Source: JBAXBF01 sp034429745 (GTDB lineage: Bacteria; Chloroflexota; Anaerolineae; Anaerolineales; DRKV01). Taken from it: a stretch of 24,684 nucleotides of DNA. The stretch's first letter is position 1. The number at the start of each line of letters is the position of its first letter. Shown one piece after another: positions 22,406 to 24,684 of this stretch. Where the stretch lies: NCBI GenBank assembly GCA_034429745.1, contig DAOUFY010000021.1, positions 1 to 24,684 of the forward strand, in the 5' to 3' direction. A program made the translations under genes and the position numbers. The notes beneath the pieces are model-generated. The model saw only the letters and a program-made list of their open reading frames with translations. It was not told the origin of the DNA and searched no databases.

Positions 22406-23839
22406 ATGACGAATATATGCCGCGAAGAATACTTAGCTGAAAGAAAAGAAAAATTTTTAGAACGATTTCCTGCCTATCGCCGTACCCAGATTTTGGATGA
22501 GCTGCGCCGAACAGAGTATGCTCGCCTTGATCAGGGCAATCATATCTATTTGGATTATACTGGCGGCGGACTTTATGCTGCCTCTCAGGTGCAGGAACAT
22601 TCACGTTGGCTCTTAAATGAAGTGTTGGGCAATCCTCATTCCACTAATCCTACTTCATTAGTGGCTACCAAAGCTATTGAACAGACCCGCAAAGACGTAT
22701 TGCAGTTCTTTAACGCTTCCGCAGATGAATATGTGTGCGTGTTCACACAAAATGCTAGCGGAGCGTTGAAGCTGATTGGAGAAGCTTATCCTTTTACGTC
22801 TTCAAGCACTTATTTGCTCACTTTTGATAATCACAATTCGGTTAATGGTATTCGCGAATTTGCCCGTGCTCGTGGCGCAAAAGTGGTGTATAGCCCTGTT
22901 TTGCCGCCTGAACTGCGCTTGGATGAAAAAGCATTGGAGCAGCATATCCAACAAGCAAATAAAGGAGATAACCATTTATTTGCTTATCCTGCCCAATCTA
23001 ATTTTTCAGGTGTGCAGCATGATCTATCTTGGGTGGAGCGGGCAAAAGCCGCCGGATGGGATGTGCTGCTTGACGCAGCAGCTTTTACTCCTACCAATGC
23101 TTTAGATTTAAGTCGGGTGAAGCCGGATTTTGTTTGTCTTTCGTTTTATAAGATATTTGGTTACCCGACTGGCATTGGTGCACTGATCGCCCGTCATGAG
23201 GCAATGGAAAAGCTGCATCGCCCGTGGTTTGCCGGTGGTACCATAACCGTAGCTTCTGTGCAAGGTGATCGTTACTATCTGCAAAAAGGTGCAGAGGGAT
23301 TTGAAGATGGTACACTGAATTACCTTATGCTGCCAGCGGTAAGCATTGGTTTGCGGCATATTAATACCATAGGGTATGAGGTAATTCATCAACGGCTCAC
23401 TGCTCTTACCCAGTATTTACTTGAAGAACTGCTGGCTTTGCAGCACAGTAACGGCAAGAAACTTGTTCGATTGTATGGACCGGCTGATACCCGACAGCGC
23501 GGCGCTACCGTTACGCTTAATTTCTACGATCGCAATGGGCATTTTATTGATCACCGCTTGGTTGAAGCGCGGGCAAATGAATGTAAGATCTCTCTGCGTA
23601 CCGGGTGTTTTTGCAACCCAGGCGGTGGTGAGGTTGCTTTGGGCTTGACGGCTGAAAAGTTGAATTCCTGTTTTGTTGATCATAGTTTTATGACTATAGA
23701 CGATTTCCGACGCTGTATTGATGATAAAAGCAGCGGTGCAGTGCGCATTTCTATGGGATTGGTATCTTCATTTGAAGATGTTGAAGCCCTGCTTACGTTC
23801 GCGCGCCGCTTTCTTGATCATACAGTTGAGGAAGTGTAG
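22406..23839 (+). CDS. Class V aminotransferase, molybdenum cofactor sulfurase-like (NifS-like domain only)
   Basis: A 477-residue pyridoxal phosphate enzyme. LDYTGGGLYAASQ and GNPHSTNPTS begin the fold, LLDAAAF carries the cofactor-contacting D223, SFYKIFGYPTGIGAL holds the cofactor lysine K249, and RTGCFCNPGGGEVALGL provides C400/C402, one of which would be the persulfide cysteine. These blocks closely match the N-terminal domain of eukaryotic MOCOS/ABA3 sulfurases, but the C-terminal MOSC domain is absent. Likely reaction: sulfur mobilisation from cysteine. The acceptor (Moco or other) is unknown. ATG 22406 is chosen for its GAGG ribosome binding site. The frame is open from TTG 22391. It lies 23 bases after ptsI. 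Confidence 0.85.
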   Translation: MTNICREEYLAERKEKFLERFPAYRRTQILDELRRTEYARLDQGNHIYLDYTGGGLYAASQVQEHSRWLLNEVLGNPHSTNPTSLVATKAIEQTRKDVLQFFNASADEYVCVFTQNASGALKLIGEAYPFTSSSTYLLTFDNHNSVNGIREFARARGAKVVYSPVLPPELRLDEKALEQHIQQANKGDNHLFAYPAQSNFSGVQHDLSWVERAKAAGWDVLLDAAAFTPTNALDLSRVKPDFVCLSFYKIFGYPTGIGALIARHEAMEKLHRPWFAGGTITVASVQGDRYYLQKGAEGFEDGTLNYLMLPAVSIGLRHINTIGYEVIHQRLTALTQYLLEELLALQHSNGKKLVRLYGPADTRQRGATVTLNFYDRNGHFIDHRLVEARANECKISLRTGCFCNPGGGEVALGLTAEKLNSCFVDHSFMTIDDFRRCIDDKSSGAVRISMGLVSSFEDVEALLTFARRFLDHTVEEV

Positions 23840-23846
23840 CAAAGGT

Positions 23847-23860
23847 TTTATATATATATA
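23847..23860 (+). promoter_or_regulatory. TA-rich -10 region of the glycosyltransferase gene
   Basis: A run of alternating TA after TTT lies just before the ATG at 23866. A TATATA register ending 7 nt before the ATG (23853-23858) fits the leaderless geometry seen elsewhere in the window. No Shine-Dalgarno sequence is present. The register of the true -10 box is ambiguous. Confidence 0.35.
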
Positions 23861-23865
23861 GTGAT

Positions 23866-24684
23866 ATGTATAAAGAACATCGAATTGGCGTAGTGGTGCC
23901 GGCGTATAATGAAGAAAAACTCATTTCAGAAACTTTACAGGGCATTCCTTCCATAGTCGATCATATTTTTGTTGTCAATGATGGCAGCACTGATCGGACG
24001 CATGAGAAAATACTAGCCTGTCAAAGCCGTGATCCTCGCATTATGGTAATAAAGCATGAAAAAAATGAAGGCTTAGGCAAATCGGTTGCAGATGGTTATT
24101 TGGCAAGCCTAGAGACAGATGTGGATATTACCGTTATTATGGATGGAGACAACCAAATGCACCCTGCAGATTTGCCAGCTTTGCTGGATAAGATTATTGT
24201 TGGCGGGTATGATTACGCCAAAGGCAACCGTTTGCTGCATCAAGACATTGTTTCTATGCCTCGCTATCGTTTTTTTGGCAATGCCTTGCTGACTATTTTG
24301 ACAAAGTTCGCGACGGGTTACTATTCATTGATGGATCCACAGTGTGCCTATAATGCAATCCGCAACAGTGTATTGCGTACTTTGCCCATAAGAAATATGA
24401 CTCGCGGTTATGGCTATAATGCTGAAATATTATGTATGCTGAACATTCAAGGTTATCGTGTGGCTAATGTAAAAGTTAGGCCAGTCTATGATAAAGAAGT
24501 AAGTAAGATAAAACTTTGGAAGTATATTCCTAAAACCTCGTTAATTTTATTCAAATTGTTCATTCGCCGCCTTTGGCAGCGATATTTTATTCTGGATTTT
24601 CACCCCCTGGTACTCTTTTATTGTTTTGCTGCCTTCACCTTTCTTTTTGTGATCATACCTCTCATTATTCGTTTCTTTCATCTC
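23866..24684 (+). CDS. Family 2 glycosyltransferase, polyprenol-phosphate type (3' end outside window)
   Basis: An open frame of 273 codons running off the window with no stop. VVVPAYNEEKLISETL opens the GT-A fold, FVVNDGSTDRT is the nucleotide-binding strand, VIMDGDNQMHP supplies the DxD-like acidic residues, and DPQCAYNAIR and TRGYGYNAEI are typical of dolichol/polyprenol-phosphate mannosyl- or glucosyltransferase-like enzymes. Beyond residue about 215 there are basic residues, then a hydrophobic stretch (LVLFYCFAAFTFLFVIIPL), so a C-terminal membrane segment is present and more may follow. It would load a sugar onto a membrane lipid carrier or an acceptor. It starts 26 bases after the aminotransferase stop. 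Confidence 0.88.
   Translation, partial: MYKEHRIGVVVPAYNEEKLISETLQGIPSIVDHIFVVNDGSTDRTHEKILACQSRDPRIMVIKHEKNEGLGKSVADGYLASLETDVDITVIMDGDNQMHPADLPALLDKIIVGGYDYAKGNRLLHQDIVSMPRYRFFGNALLTILTKFATGYYSLMDPQCAYNAIRNSVLRTLPIRNMTRGYGYNAEILCMLNIQGYRVANVKVRPVYDKEVSKIKLWKYIPKTSLILFKLFIRRLWQRYFILDFHPLVLFYCFAAFTFLFVIIPLIIRFFHL

Noticed and set aside
23851..23860. TA dinucleotide tract as a microsatellite or mobile-element target
   Set aside because: Only ten bases long and best explained as an AT-rich -10 region.
1..24684. tRNA, rRNA, CRISPR arrays, insertion sequences, prophage genes and toxin-antitoxin pairs
   Set aside because: No cloverleaf-like segment, direct-repeat array, transposase, integrase or phage structural motif was seen on either strand. 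A covariance-model search could still find a small RNA missed by eye.

Overview
The window looks like a chromosomal segment of a moderately low-GC (about 45% by eye) Gram-type-uncertain bacterium, most plausibly a Chloroflexota/Anaerolineae-like lineage. This placement is an inference from protein character: a peptidase-type TPR tail, a short DUF3417-type glucan phosphorylase, and large receiver/PAS/GAF signalling proteins. No rRNA, tRNA, CRISPR array or insertion sequence was seen. Coding density is high and no gene-free stretch exceeds 300 bases.

Layout. (1) 1-2687: the 3' end of a TPR protein cut by the window edge, a nitroreductase (-), a trans-polyprenyl diphosphate synthase (+) fired from an overlapping divergent promoter pair, and a UPF0316 membrane protein (-). 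(2) 2719-6469: alpha-glucan phosphorylase (-), divergent from a methyltransferase and a flavodoxin-like protein (+). (3) 6573-17363, all on the minus strand: a c-di-GMP/two-component block (receiver-PAS-GGDEF-EAL protein, receiver-histidine kinase, single-domain response regulator, receiver-PAS-GAF-GAF-HD-GYP protein), then a one-module NRPS (C-A-PCP-TE), then a 48-residue, eight-cysteine peptide gene with a perfect Shine-Dalgarno sequence that is too short for ordinary ORF calling. (4) 17485-22382, plus strand: hisC-hisB-hisH-hisA, with hisA overlapping ptsI (PTS enzyme I) by four bases. (5) 22406-24684: a class V aminotransferase resembling the NifS-like domain of molybdenum cofactor sulfurase, then a polyprenol-phosphate-type family 2 glycosyltransferase running off the window.

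How the parts may work together. The minus-strand block is the most interesting region. Gaps between its genes are small (15 nt, 40 nt, a 4-nt overlap, 54 nt, 87 nt), and a strong hairpin at 6526-6562 closes it. It could therefore be one transcript, or two, linking phosphorelay and c-di-GMP turnover (one degenerate cyclase domain and two intact phosphodiesterase types) to a small-molecule synthetase and a secretion-less cysteine-rich peptide. This linkage is inferred from layout only. The his genes supply HisH and HisA without HisF in the window, so HisF must be encoded elsewhere.

Two sequence-level signals cut across genes. Several genes without a clear ribosome binding site have a TATAAT-like box ending 6-7 nt before the start codon, the geometry expected of leaderless transcripts. 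The palindrome GCCGGC occurs 20 times by hand count, several times more than base composition predicts.
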